Shown here: piece by piece, positions 43,590 through 53,175 of the stretch
Layout: each line of letters opens with the position of its first letter
Numbering within the stretch: the stretch's first letter is position 1
Source of the DNA: Bryobacterales bacterium
GTDB taxonomy: Bacteria > Acidobacteriota > Terriglobia > Bryobacterales > Bryobacteraceae
Direction: 5' to 3'
Length of the DNA: 64,000 bases
NCBI GenBank assembly: GCA_020854055.1
Contig: JADZGD010000020.1
Coordinates: 62,001-126,000 of the forward strand
Translations under genes and position numbers: made by a program
Notes under the pieces: model-generated
Databases searched by the model: none
What the model was told of the DNA's origin: nothing
What the model saw: the letters and a program-made list of their open reading frames with translations, nothing else

Positions 43590-43757
43590 ATGGACGCGGC
43601 TGGTCAACTCGGTTGGGGCGCATGGCTGCATAGCGCATGGATGCTGCTGTGCGTCATCTTCTTTGTGCTGGCGGTGGGGCTGATCGGTTTCTGGATCTGG
43701 TTCCGGACCAGGCAGATCACGGTGGCTGAGCCGGATAAGCGGACTCCCCCGCTTTAA
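43590..43757 (+). CDS. Small single-span membrane protein (55 residues)
   Basis: An ATG at 43590 opens a 55-codon frame. The product begins DAAGQLGWGAWLHSAWM, has one transmembrane helix (LLCVIFFVLAVGLIGFWIWF, ~19-38) and a charged tail RTRQITVAEPDKRTPPL. It ends by overlapping the convergent zinc-ribbon gene by four bases, as neighbouring real genes do. No Shine-Dalgarno sequence is visible. Function unknown. Confidence 0.55.
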   Translation: MDAAGQLGWGAWLHSAWMLLCVIFFVLAVGLIGFWIWFRTRQITVAEPDKRTPPL

Positions 43758-44599
43758 TTCTTGTTCGAATAAGTGACGCCGATGGTCGTTTTGCCGGAGT
43801 CCGTGCCGATGATCACGCCGAGCGTGCGATTGCCGTTCTTGGCGGATATGATGAATCCCTGAGGCAGTTTCGTCTGGCTCTCGATCTGATATCCATTCGA
43901 GGTGAGCAGTGACACGTATTGCGGACCCGCGGTCTCGACCGGATCAGTGGTGAGAAAGCTTACTGTGCCGCTCTCTCCCTCGGAGGTGGAAGAGGCGAGC
44001 ACAGCCTGCGATTGGGCGCCGGGATACGCCGGGATCCAGCCGGGCACCTTGGCGCTGCCGCCAAAATCCATCGAGCCCTCGCCCGAGCGCATATGGATGC
44101 CTCCGCCGCCACTGGAGTCCGTTTCGATGGTTACCGGAGCTTTGCCCTCCTCTTCGAAGACGAACTTGCCCTGCTTGGCATCTTCGAAGTTCATTCTCAT
44201 CATTTTCCCGCTGCGCTTGTCGCGGACTGCGATTACGCCGCTAGCCTCGTCAACCCGCAGAACCTCGTAATCGGGATTCATCGCCGTAACCATCTTGCCC
44301 ACCGCCAGCGCCGGATTGGATTTGAGCAGATCCGGATCGAGGCCCGCCTGCTTGGCCTTGTGAACCAGGAATATTCCCGCGCCAACAACCGTGATACCCA
44401 CCAGCAGAACCAGGCCGGCAATGCCCACCAGCACCCACATGAGCAGGTGCGACTTCTTCTTTTGGGGTGATGGGGGAACCGCCGTCTGGCCGGGTACGGC
44501 CGCCGGTGGAACGGCGGCCGTTCCGCCTCCAACCGGCCGGCCGCACGAGGTGCAGAAACTGCCGCTGGTTTGCGAGCCGCAATTGGGACAAAATGCCAT
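43754..44599 (-). CDS. Zinc-ribbon membrane-anchored protein of unknown function
   Basis: A 281-residue protein. AGGAGG lies 6 bases before the ATG. Residues 1-22 are a zinc ribbon (CPNCG...CTSCG), followed by a Pro/Ala linker, a basic patch KKKS and one transmembrane helix (LLMWVLVGIAGLVLLVGITVVGAGIFLV, ~52-79). The C-terminal ~200 residues are probably outside the membrane and beta-rich, with two segments: YEVLRVDEASGVIAVRDKRSGKMM and VPGWIPAYPGAQSQAVLASS. This architecture (zinc ribbon, one helix, exported tail) is frequent in Acidobacteria and is uncharacterised. It is divergent from the chemotaxis operon. Confidence 0.78.
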   Translation of the reverse strand: MAFCPNCGSQTSGSFCTSCGRPVGGGTAAVPPAAVPGQTAVPPSPQKKKSHLLMWVLVGIAGLVLLVGITVVGAGIFLVHKAKQAGLDPDLLKSNPALAVGKMVTAMNPDYEVLRVDEASGVIAVRDKRSGKMMRMNFEDAKQGKFVFEEEGKAPVTIETDSSGGGGIHMRSGEGSMDFGGSAKVPGWIPAYPGAQSQAVLASSTSEGESGTVSFLTTDPVETAGPQYVSLLTSNGYQIESQTKLPQGFIISAKNGNRTLGVIIGTDSGKTTIGVTYSNKN

Positions 44600-44693
44600 G
44601 AAATCCTCCTAGCCTCTGGCTGCTCATAAATGTACTCCGCGTTCTTTGATGATGCAACCTGTTTTCTCTCCGGGCACAGGCGGCGCATACGCT

Positions 44694-44720
44694 TAAAGAC
44701 GCCTACCGCCCCGCCGATGA
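44694..44720 (+). promoter_or_regulatory. Sigma-28 (FliA)-type promoter for the chemotaxis operon
   Basis: TAAAGACG at 44694-44701, an 11-base spacer, then GCCGATGA at 44713-44720. The FliA consensus is TAAAGTTT-N11-GCCGATAA: the -35 matches in TAAAG, the -10 in seven of eight bases and the spacing is exact. It lies 36 bases before the cheY ATG, which has its own AAGGAG at 44746-44751. Direct reading; the sigma-28 assignment rests on the known consensus. Confidence 0.7.
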
Positions 44721-44756
44721 GATAGACAGGTCAGCTGGTAGCTGGAAGGAGAGTGG

Positions 44757-45128
44757 ATGTCCCTTGATGTCTTGATTGTTGATGATTCGGCGGCGATCCG
44801 AAAAATCCTGCAGCGGGTACTGCGGCAGGCTGAAGTGCCCGTAGGGCATGTTTATGAGGCTGGGGATGGGTTGGAGGCATTGGAGATGCTAAAGACCCAG
44901 GCGGTCGGCCTGATCCTATCCGACATCAATATGCCGAACATGGACGGGCTGCAGTTTCTGAGCCAGGTTCGCGCCAATGACGCATGGAAATCGGTGCCGG
45001 TGATGATGATCACCACCGAAGGCGGGCAGGCAAAGGTGATGGAGGCGGTACAGTTGGGCGCCTCCGGGTACGTCCGCAAACCCTTCACCGCGGACCAGAT
45101 CAAGGAGAAACTGACGGGGATCATCTGA
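44757..45128 (+). CDS. cheY: CheY-type single-domain response regulator
   Basis: A 123-residue receiver domain. Acidic pair in VLIVDDS (D9, D10), phospho-acceptor Asp56 in LILSDINMPNMDG, the conserved Thr in MMITTEGG (86/87) and Lys108 in YVRKPF. No output domain, so it signals by binding, probably to FliM. AAGGAG lies 5 bases before the ATG. First gene of the operon behind the sigma-28 promoter. Confidence 0.93.
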   Translation: MSLDVLIVDDSAAIRKILQRVLRQAEVPVGHVYEAGDGLEALEMLKTQAVGLILSDINMPNMDGLQFLSQVRANDAWKSVPVMMITTEGGQAKVMEAVQLGASGYVRKPFTADQIKEKLTGII

Positions 45129-45173
45129 AGCCGCGGGCTTTGCAGTCCGCCGCCGCCAGACGGAGCGACGACG

Positions 45174-45710
45174 ATGAAAGATCAACTTCTGCACGACAAA
45201 CTTTCGGCTGCCATCAGGACGGCAACCGAGGAAGTATTTGCCACCATGCTGGGCACTGAAATTACTGCGCAGCCATCCTACGCCGACCACAAGGCATCCC
45301 GGCCCACCGACGGTGTGGTCGGTCTCATCGGCCTGGCGGGAAACTGGGTGGGCACCGGATCGATTGCCTGTTCGGCTGAGCTTGCCTGCAAACTCTCGGC
45401 ACAGCTTCTGATGTCGGAATACGAGGCGGTGAACGAGGAAGTCCTCGACGCCGTCGCCGAGGTGACCAACATGATCATCGGCAATGTGAAGACGTTGATC
45501 GAGGATGAACTGGGGCCGCTCGGATTGAGTATTCCGACCGTGGTGTTTGGACGGAATTTCACCACGCTGACCGCGGGTACCTCCGATTGGACGATCGTTC
45601 CGTTCCTGTGCGGCAGCGAAAAGCTCGAGGTGAACATCTGCCTGACGCCCGCCAAGACCCAGTTGCATGTTCGGCCTGGATTCGTTAGCCCCACCGTGGT
45701 GGGCAACTGA
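45174..45710 (+). CDS. cheX: CheX-type CheY phosphatase
   Basis: A 178-residue protein. The dephosphorylation motif ExxN is in EVLDAVAEVTNMIIGNVKT, the CheX/CheC helix where Glu and Asn attack the aspartyl phosphate. GLIGLAGNWVGTGSIACSAELACKLSAQLLM and VVFGRNF are further CheX features. One motif only, as in CheX, not two as in CheC. It lies 45 bases after cheY. Confidence 0.85.
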   Translation: MKDQLLHDKLSAAIRTATEEVFATMLGTEITAQPSYADHKASRPTDGVVGLIGLAGNWVGTGSIACSAELACKLSAQLLMSEYEAVNEEVLDAVAEVTNMIIGNVKTLIEDELGPLGLSIPTVVFGRNFTTLTAGTSDWTIVPFLCGSEKLEVNICLTPAKTQLHVRPGFVSPTVVGN

Positions 45711-45752
45711 CAGGCCGGGTCCGCCGATACCCGGGGGCGGGGGTTAAGAATC

Positions 45753-47762
45753 ATGGCAGCAACGTGGGACGAAGTTAAATGCGGGATTGAACGCGCCGTG
45801 GATGCACTGGCAGCGCAGGTGATCGGTTGGCCCGATGAAACCCCGTCAGCGGAGTGGATGCAGTCGATCGGATCGCTGCTGGCGGCGGTTTCCGGCGAGG
45901 CGGCAGCGATTGAACGTCCGGGTGTTGCAAGCATCGCTGCCGGGCTGGCTGATCGCAGCGCGCGGGAAACCGAATTATTACCCGACATAGAGCGGGTGAT
46001 CGAGATGATCCGCGACGAGCTGCGCGAACCGCCGCCGGCCGTTCCGATGCCGGTCTCCATTGCCGAGGATCCGGAACTGCTCAACGACTTCGTGCTCGAA
46101 GCGCGGGAACATCTGTCGTCGATCGAGGAGAACCTGCTGGTTCTCGAACGGGATCCGCAACAGGCTGACGTCATTCACAGTGTCTTTCGCAGCTTTCACA
46201 CCATCAAAGGGTTGGCCGGATTCCTGAATCTGGGCGAGATGCAGGAGGTTTCCCATGAGGTGGAGACCGCGCTCGATCTTGCCCGGAACCACCAACTGGC
46301 AATCACGCCTCACGTCATCGATGTGGTGCTGGCGGCGGCCGATCACCTGAAGCAATGGCTGGAGGCGGTGGCCGGCCGGCTGAACGGGCAGCCGGTCCCT
46401 CCGCCCGATTCGGCCGGTACGCTGCTGGTCCGCGTACGCGCCCTGGCGGCCGGGCAGCCGGTCGAGCCGGCCCCCGCCGTCTGCAAAACGGAAGCAGCGG
46501 CCGGCGCCGAAGCCGCCGCTGGCGGTGAGGAGTCCGGCGCCGAATCCAAGGCGTCCTCCGGCTCCTCCGGGCAGAAGTCCGGGGCCAATGCGGTCCGGGT
46601 GGAAACATCCAAGCTGGACCATCTGGTGGACATGGTCGGCGAGATGATGATCGCGCAGTCCCTGGTCCGCCACGATCCCGGCCTGGCCTCGCTCAACCGG
46701 CCGCCGCTAGCCCGCAACCTGTCCCAGTTGGCGCGGATCACCCAGGAGTTACAGAAGACCGCCATGTCGATGCGAATGATCCACATCGGCAGCCTGTTCC
46801 AAAAGATGGCGCGGCTGGTTCGCGACCTCTCGCGCAAATCGAACAAACAGGTGGCGTTTGAGACTCGCGGCGAAGAGACGGAACTCGACCGCCACCTGGT
46901 GGAGGAGTTGGCCGATCCGCTGATGCACATGATCCGCAATTCCCTCGACCACGGTATCGAGCATCCGGCCGAGCGGGTCAAGGCGGGCAAACCGGAGGCC
47001 GGGCGGCTGCGGCTTGGGGCCTGTCACCAGGCCGGCCACATCGTCATTGAAGTGGCGGACGACGGTCGCGGGTTGGATCGTGAAAGGATTCGCCGCAAAG
47101 CGATGGAGCGCGGTCTGATCGCGGCTGAAGACACGCTCAGTGAGAGCGAAATCTACAACCTGATTTTCCAGCCCGGTTTCTCCACCGCCGAGCAGATTAC
47201 CGACATCTCCGGCCGGGGTGTCGGGATGGACGTTGTCCGCAAGAAGATCGCCAAACTGCGGGGGCGGATCGACATTCAAAGCACTCCCGGAGCCGGTACG
47301 GTGTTCTCGCTGCGCCTGCCGCTGACGCTGGCCATCATTGACGGGTTAGTGGTGGGGGTGGGAGCGGAACGCTACATCATTCCGCTGTTCGCCGTGCGGG
47401 AGATGCTTCGTCCCTCGGCGGATATGATTTCCACGGTTGAGAACCGGGCCGAGATGGCGCTGGTTCGCGGCCATCTGTTGCCCGTGGTGCGGCTGGGGGA
47501 GCGTTTCGGCGTGCGGACCGCCGGTGCCGGGGACCGGGAGGGCCTGCTGATTGTCGCCGAGTCCTCGGAACGTGCCTTCTGTCTCCATGTGGACGTGTTG
47601 ATTGGCAAGCAGGAAGTGGTGATCAAGAGCCTGGGCGAGATGCTGAGCGACATTCCCGGGATTGCGGGCGGGGCCATCCTCGGAGACGGACGGGTGGGTT
47701 TGATTCTCGATCTTGACGGCGTCTTTCGGGCTAAGGATGGGGCGCGCCGGGTGAAAGGATGA
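45753..47762 (+). CDS. cheA: Chemotaxis histidine kinase CheA
   Basis: A 669-residue kinase. Residues 1-100 are an extra helical region. The HPt domain (P1) has the phosphorylated His149 in VFRSFHTIKGLAGFL. A Pro/Ala/Glu-rich linker follows (~225-280); no P2 domain is recognisable. P3 dimerisation is LDHLVDMVGEMMIAQSL onward. P4 has N box HMIRNSLDHGIEHPAERVKAGK, G1 DDGRGLDRERI, F box FQPGFSTAEQ and G2 GRGVGMDVVRKKI. P5, the CheW-like domain, begins at IIDGLVVGVGAERYIIPL. It phosphorylates CheY and CheB. Confidence 0.95.
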   Translation: MAATWDEVKCGIERAVDALAAQVIGWPDETPSAEWMQSIGSLLAAVSGEAAAIERPGVASIAAGLADRSARETELLPDIERVIEMIRDELREPPPAVPMPVSIAEDPELLNDFVLEAREHLSSIEENLLVLERDPQQADVIHSVFRSFHTIKGLAGFLNLGEMQEVSHEVETALDLARNHQLAITPHVIDVVLAAADHLKQWLEAVAGRLNGQPVPPPDSAGTLLVRVRALAAGQPVEPAPAVCKTEAAAGAEAAAGGEESGAESKASSGSSGQKSGANAVRVETSKLDHLVDMVGEMMIAQSLVRHDPGLASLNRPPLARNLSQLARITQELQKTAMSMRMIHIGSLFQKMARLVRDLSRKSNKQVAFETRGEETELDRHLVEELADPLMHMIRNSLDHGIEHPAERVKAGKPEAGRLRLGACHQAGHIVIEVADDGRGLDRERIRRKAMERGLIAAEDTLSESEIYNLIFQPGFSTAEQITDISGRGVGMDVVRKKIAKLRGRIDIQSTPGAGTVFSLRLPLTLAIIDGLVVGVGAERYIIPLFAVREMLRPSADMISTVENRAEMALVRGHLLPVVRLGERFGVRTAGAGDREGLLIVAESSERAFCLHVDVLIGKQEVVIKSLGEMLSDIPGIAGGAILGDGRVGLILDLDGVFRAKDGARRVKG

Positions 47763-47765
47763 AGC

Positions 47766-48620
47766 GTGGCTAGCTTGGACATCCCCTTTGTGGAAACCCT
47801 CAGCGAGCGGGAATTCGAGCACGTCTGCGCGCTGGCCCGCCGGCAGTTCGGGCTCGATTTGCGCCGTGGCAAGGAGTCCCTGGTTTCAGCACGCCTCGGC
47901 AAGAAGATGCGCGAGGCCAACTGTAAGTCTTTCCAGGAGTACTTCCGGTACGTCTCGCGGGATCCGAGCGGTCAGGCGCTGGTCAACCTGATCGACGCTT
48001 TGACCACCAATCACACCAGTTTTCTGCGCGAGCCGAGGCATTTCGACTTTCTGCGCAAAGTCGCGCTGGAGCGCATGTCGGCACGGGAGCGGCTGGATAT
48101 ATGGAGCGCCGCCTGTTCGACCGGCGAGGAGCCGTACTCGATCTGTTTTCACCTGCTGGAGGAGGCGCGCAAACAGCCGTTCCAAAGCGCGGAGGGAGCG
48201 GTCCGGGTTCTGGCCAGCGATATCTCTACCCGGGTGCTGTCAACGGCCCGCCAGGGTATTTATGCCGAGGAGCGTGTTCAGGGTCTGGACGAGGAATGGA
48301 AACGCCGGTATTTGTTGCGCGGGCACGGTCCGCAGGCCGGCTCATACCGCATCAAGCCGGCGGTGGCGCGGCTGGTCGAGTTCCGCCGCCTCAACCTGAT
48401 CGAGAAACTGACGCTTGACCGCCGCTTCCAGGTGATCTTCTGCCGCAACGTAATGATCTATTTCGACAAGCCGACGCAGGAAAAGGTCGTCTCCCAGCTT
48501 GCCGGATATCTGGAGCCTGGAGGGTACCTGTTGGTGGGACACGCCGAGAGTCTGACCGGGATCTCTCACTCGCTTGAATACGTCCATCCGGCGATCTACC
48601 GCAAGCCGGCCGGGCGCTGA
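47766..48620 (+). CDS. cheR: CheR methyltransferase
   Basis: A 284-residue enzyme, starting at a GTG 4 bases after the cheA stop. N-terminal helical domain SEREFEHVCALARRQFGLDLRRGKESLVSARL, NHTSFLREPRHF, the SAM-binding motif WSAACSTGEEPYSI, DISTRVLSTARQGIYAEE and FQVIFCRNVMIYFDK. It methylates glutamates of chemoreceptors. No C-terminal pentapeptide-binding extension. Confidence 0.95.
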   Translation: MASLDIPFVETLSEREFEHVCALARRQFGLDLRRGKESLVSARLGKKMREANCKSFQEYFRYVSRDPSGQALVNLIDALTTNHTSFLREPRHFDFLRKVALERMSARERLDIWSAACSTGEEPYSICFHLLEEARKQPFQSAEGAVRVLASDISTRVLSTARQGIYAEERVQGLDEEWKRRYLLRGHGPQAGSYRIKPAVARLVEFRRLNLIEKLTLDRRFQVIFCRNVMIYFDKPTQEKVVSQLAGYLEPGGYLLVGHAESLTGISHSLEYVHPAIYRKPAGR

Positions 48621-48652
48621 GCGGACCCTGCGAGGGTTGCAAAGAAGGGAAC

Positions 48653-49141
48653 GTGGTTTTGAAAACAGTGATCGTCGGTATGGCCGACGCCAGAGTATCC
48701 GAAGAGCAGGACTCGACGCTGATTACTTACGCTTTGGGATCGTGCGTGGCAGTGGCCCTGCACGATCCGCAGGCGATGATCGGCGGAATGATCCACTACA
48801 TGCTGCCCGATTCCTCGCTCGATCCGGGAAAAGCCCAGGCGCGGCCGTGGATGTTCGCCGACACGGGGATTCCCATTCTGCTTGACGAGTTGAAGCGCGC
48901 CGGCGCCACGCGGCGACGGATGCGGGTGTTTCTGGCGGGAGGCGCGCAGGTGCTGGACAGCAGCAATTTTTTCGAGATCGGCAAGCGGAATTATCTGGCC
49001 GCCCGTAAATTGCTGTGGAAGGCCGGATTGCTGGTGAAGGGTGAAGACGTGGGCGGCACCGGATCGCGCACGGTGAGCCTGCGGCTGTCTGACGGGCGAT
49101 TTCTGATCCGCTCCCCGGCACAGCAGGAAAGGACGTTATGA
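48653..49141 (+). CDS. cheD: Chemoreceptor glutamine deamidase CheD
   Basis: A 162-residue deamidase starting at GTG, with AAGGGA upstream. Catalytic Cys in YALGSCVAVALHD, catalytic His in GGMIHYMLPDS, and FLAGGAQVLDSS, FEIGKRNYLAARKLLWKAG and DVGGTGSRTVSL, all CheD signatures. CheD deamidates receptor glutamines and cooperates with CheC/CheX in dephosphorylating CheY. Confidence 0.94.
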   Translation: MVLKTVIVGMADARVSEEQDSTLITYALGSCVAVALHDPQAMIGGMIHYMLPDSSLDPGKAQARPWMFADTGIPILLDELKRAGATRRRMRVFLAGGAQVLDSSNFFEIGKRNYLAARKLLWKAGLLVKGEDVGGTGSRTVSLRLSDGRFLIRSPAQQERTL

Positions 49142-49182
49142 GGCGAGATGCCGCCAGCGAGCCGGCGGAGATAGGAGATGTG

Positions 49183-49561
49183 ATGAAGCCGTCCGTTCTG
49201 ATTGTCGATGATTCACCGGCCATGCGCGCCTTCATCCGGCGGGTACTGGAATTATCCGGCGTGGTGATGAGCGAATGCTATCAGGCCGCCGATGGCGGTG
49301 AGGCGCTGGCTGTGCTGCGGCGCTCGCCGGTCGATCTGGTTCTCACCGATATCAACATGCCGGGGATCAACGGTGAGGAACTGGTAAAACTGATCCACGC
49401 CGATGAGCAATTGAATTCCATTCCGGTGGTGGTGGTTTCCACCGATGCGACCGAACAGCGTGTCGCGGCGCTACTCCGTCTGGGAGCGCGCGGTTACGTC
49501 ACCAAGCCGTTTCACCCGGAGACACTGCGCGCGGACCTGGAAAAAGTGATGGAGGCTGCTG

Positions 49562-49584
<23 letters not shown>
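49183..49584 (+). CDS. cheY: Second CheY-type response regulator
   Basis: A 133-residue receiver. The ATG at 49183 has GGAG 8 bases upstream and matches the family start (KPSVLIVDDS); an ATG at 49138 overlapping the cheD stop would add 15 residues. Asp9/Asp10, phospho-acceptor Asp56 in LVLTDINMPGINGEEL, Thr in VVVSTDATE and Lys in YVTKPF. Similar to the first CheY but not identical, so a distinct role (for example phosphate sink) is possible. The end overlaps the next gene by 23 bases. Confidence 0.9.
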
Positions 49585-51093
<1,509 letters not shown>

Positions 51094-51190
51094 ACCATGC
51101 TTGGCGCCGGCGTCGTGGTCGTGATTCTCCTTCAGGCCACGCCGTGTGCCTCCGGCCGGTTTCGCGAGCAGGCGGCAGGGAGGGCTCTGC

Positions 51191-51196
51191 TAAGAT
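51191..51196 (+). promoter_or_regulatory. Candidate -10 element (TAAGAT)
   Basis: TAAGAT ends 9 bases before the ATG at 51206. No Shine-Dalgarno sequence is present in the gap. Confidence 0.25.
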
Positions 51197-51205
51197 CCGT
51201 ACAGA

Positions 51206-51568
51206 ATGATTTACCTGATCTTGCTGGCTATCGGGCTTCTGGCGGGAGTGTTCGCCGGAATGTTTGGCGTTGGCGGAGGGCTGATCATCGTACCGGGACT
51301 GTTGTTCTTAGTGAAGATGAAAGACCTGGAGGCGATGGGAACCAGCCTCGCCGCTCTGATTCCTCCGGTGGGTCTGCTTGGCGCCATCGAGTACTACCGG
51401 AACGGATATATCAACATCAAGTACGCCGCGCTGATCGGGGCCGGCTTGTTCATCGGTACACTGTTCGGCGCTCGCATCATGATCAGCCTGCCGCCGGGAA
51501 TGGTAAAGCGCGTCTACGCCGGATTTCTTATTGCCGCCGCGGTGCGAATGTTGATTACGGCGAAGTGA
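51206..51568 (+). CDS. Half-size TauE/SafE-family membrane protein
   Basis: A 120-residue integral membrane protein with about four helices. It has the family signature GVFAGMFGVGGGLIIVPGL and MGTSLAALIPPVGLLGAIEYYRNGYIN. Full TauE/SafE proteins have two such halves in about 250 residues; this one has a single half and must dimerise to form a transporter. The family exports sulfite, sulfoacetate or similar anions. No second half is seen nearby. Confidence 0.8.
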   Translation: MIYLILLAIGLLAGVFAGMFGVGGGLIIVPGLLFLVKMKDLEAMGTSLAALIPPVGLLGAIEYYRNGYINIKYAALIGAGLFIGTLFGARIMISLPPGMVKRVYAGFLIAAAVRMLITAK

Positions 51569-51570
51569 TA

Positions 51571-52074
51571 CTAGCGGATCAGCTTGCCTCGATCGGCGGC
51601 GCCGGCCGCGTCGAGCTGCCCCTCCAACAGACCACTCAGTTCGCTCGACGCCGCCTTTCCCGAAAAGATCGAGCAGGCCTTGGCAAGTTGTTGGATGTCG
51701 CCGCCCTCTTCCACGATCATTTCGTGCTCCACCCAATTGGAGAGCGGAATGTTGCGAAAGAAAAGTCTCTCCTGGAGCACCATCGCCTTCTTATTAACAA
51801 ACAGCGACTTGCTTTCCCGCACGTAATGCCGCTCCTCAACCCGGAAGTCCGCCAGGAACTCATTGAGCGCCTTTCGCTGAACCGATTCCTCGGTTGCGCG
51901 AATGGTTTCCTCCATGATCTTGTCCTTGGCATGAAGCGCGGCTTTGATTTCCGCCAGCGTTTCGCGCTCCCGCGAGACGGCGACCTCTAAACGTGACTGC
52001 ATGATGTAGAACGCCAGAAGCGCTGAGCCGGCTGCGACAAAGAGTGGCAGGAACATCCAAAGATACGCATCCAT
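51571..52074 (-). CDS. Membrane-anchored coiled-coil protein of unknown function
   Basis: A 167-residue protein from ATG 52074 with GGAT upstream. One N-terminal transmembrane helix (AYLWMFLPLFVAAGSALLAFYIM) precedes a charged coiled coil (~32-85, VAVSRERETLAEIKAALHAKDKIMEETIRATEES). The rest, LNEFLADFRVEERHYVRESKSLFVNKKAMVLQERLFFRNIPLSNWVEHEMIVEE, is compact and conserved-looking but not one I recognise. Predicted inner-membrane protein with a cytoplasmic tail. Confidence 0.65.
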   Translation of the reverse strand: MDAYLWMFLPLFVAAGSALLAFYIMQSRLEVAVSRERETLAEIKAALHAKDKIMEETIRATEESVQRKALNEFLADFRVEERHYVRESKSLFVNKKAMVLQERLFFRNIPLSNWVEHEMIVEEGGDIQQLAKACSIFSGKAASSELSGLLEGQLDAAGAADRGKLIR

Positions 52075-52167
52075 ACCGATATCCTGCACTATTATCGGCA
52101 CCGATTTCAAAAAACTATAGGACTAGGAAGTTCGCCGGGGTAGGTAAGGCTCCGGGTAGCGGAGATA

Positions 52168-53106
52168 TCAGATGGAAGACTGAGAGCCATCAATCCTCTG
52201 GCCGCTCACTAACGACGTCAGCAGCGAAAAGTGGTACCCCACGTCGCGGGCATGAAACAGGGCTACCAGCGCCCGGCCGAGGGCGATGAACGAGGCCTTG
52301 AAGCGAAAGGCGATGCCCGCCGCCACGCCGCTGTGCTTACCTAGATAAGTGGCCATGCCGAGGCCGCGGTCGGCTGCCAGTTGCGCTTGCGCCCCCGGGG
52401 GCAGCACGGGCCGCGCGTCTTCATGATGAAGCGCGCGGACGGCGGTCAGCACCATCAGCCGCCGCGAAGCCCGTTGAATTTGCCAGGACAGTTCCATCTC
52501 CCATCCGAACTCCCCGTAATGCTCATCGAAGAAGTTCATTCCACGAATGAACTGTTTCCGCACCATCACCGGAGCGGCCTCGAACGCTTCGCCGGGTACC
52601 ACCTCCGCGCCCGCGGGCAGCTCGAGCAACGGCAGCGTGGAACCGCTACGCCAGGACCGCCACAGCGAGCCGGGGTCGGGAAGCGGCCGCAGCGGCGAAT
52701 ACACATGCCCGCTCTCGTCCACCGGCACTGCCGCCACCGCGATTGTGTCGGCATGCTGTTCCAGGTAGGTGCGCATCGCTGCAACGGCGTCCGAAGAGAG
52801 TTCGAACTCGGGAGTGAGAATCAAGACGAACTCGCCTGCCGCCGTTCGCACGCCGATGTTCAACGCCTTTGTCTGGCCGAAATTGCGCGGCAGCCGCAGC
52901 ACGGTTGCCTCGGGGATCTCCGAATCGACCTGCGCGCTGCCGTCCCGCGATCCTTTGTCCACTACCAGGATCTCTGGCGTGTCGTCACCGGATGGGTTTC
53001 GAGCCGCCTGGATCGAACGCCGCAGCGCCCCCAGGCAATTGTGCGACAAGATGAGCAGTGTCACTTTCTTCGACGGCTGTTCGGTGACAGCAGAATCGTC
53101 AGGCAT
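52168..53106 (-). CDS. Family 2-like glycosyltransferase, possibly without metal-binding DxD
   Basis: A 312-residue protein with a GT2 fold: TLLILSHNCLGALRRSIQAA, EILVVDKGSRDGSAQ, RLPRNFGQTKALNIGVRTAAGEFVLIL and GMNFFDEHYGEFGWEMELSWQIQRA. The metal-binding DxD/DDD that normally follows the strand VLIL is TPE here (residues 98-100). A final amphipathic/hydrophobic stretch (FRFKASFIALGRALVALFHARDVGYHFSLL) suggests membrane association. It may be inactive or use another ligand. TATCAT lies 11 bases before the ATG. Confidence 0.78.
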   Translation of the reverse strand: MPDDSAVTEQPSKKVTLLILSHNCLGALRRSIQAARNPSGDDTPEILVVDKGSRDGSAQVDSEIPEATVLRLPRNFGQTKALNIGVRTAAGEFVLILTPEFELSSDAVAAMRTYLEQHADTIAVAAVPVDESGHVYSPLRPLPDPGSLWRSWRSGSTLPLLELPAGAEVVPGEAFEAAPVMVRKQFIRGMNFFDEHYGEFGWEMELSWQIQRASRRLMVLTAVRALHHEDARPVLPPGAQAQLAADRGLGMATYLGKHSGVAAGIAFRFKASFIALGRALVALFHARDVGYHFSLLTSLVSGQRIDGSQSSI

Positions 53107-53175
53107 CCGCGATCAAGATGATAGCAGCCACGGCACTGGACAGGGTAGTCCGATTTCCCGGCTGCCGCGGCGTCC

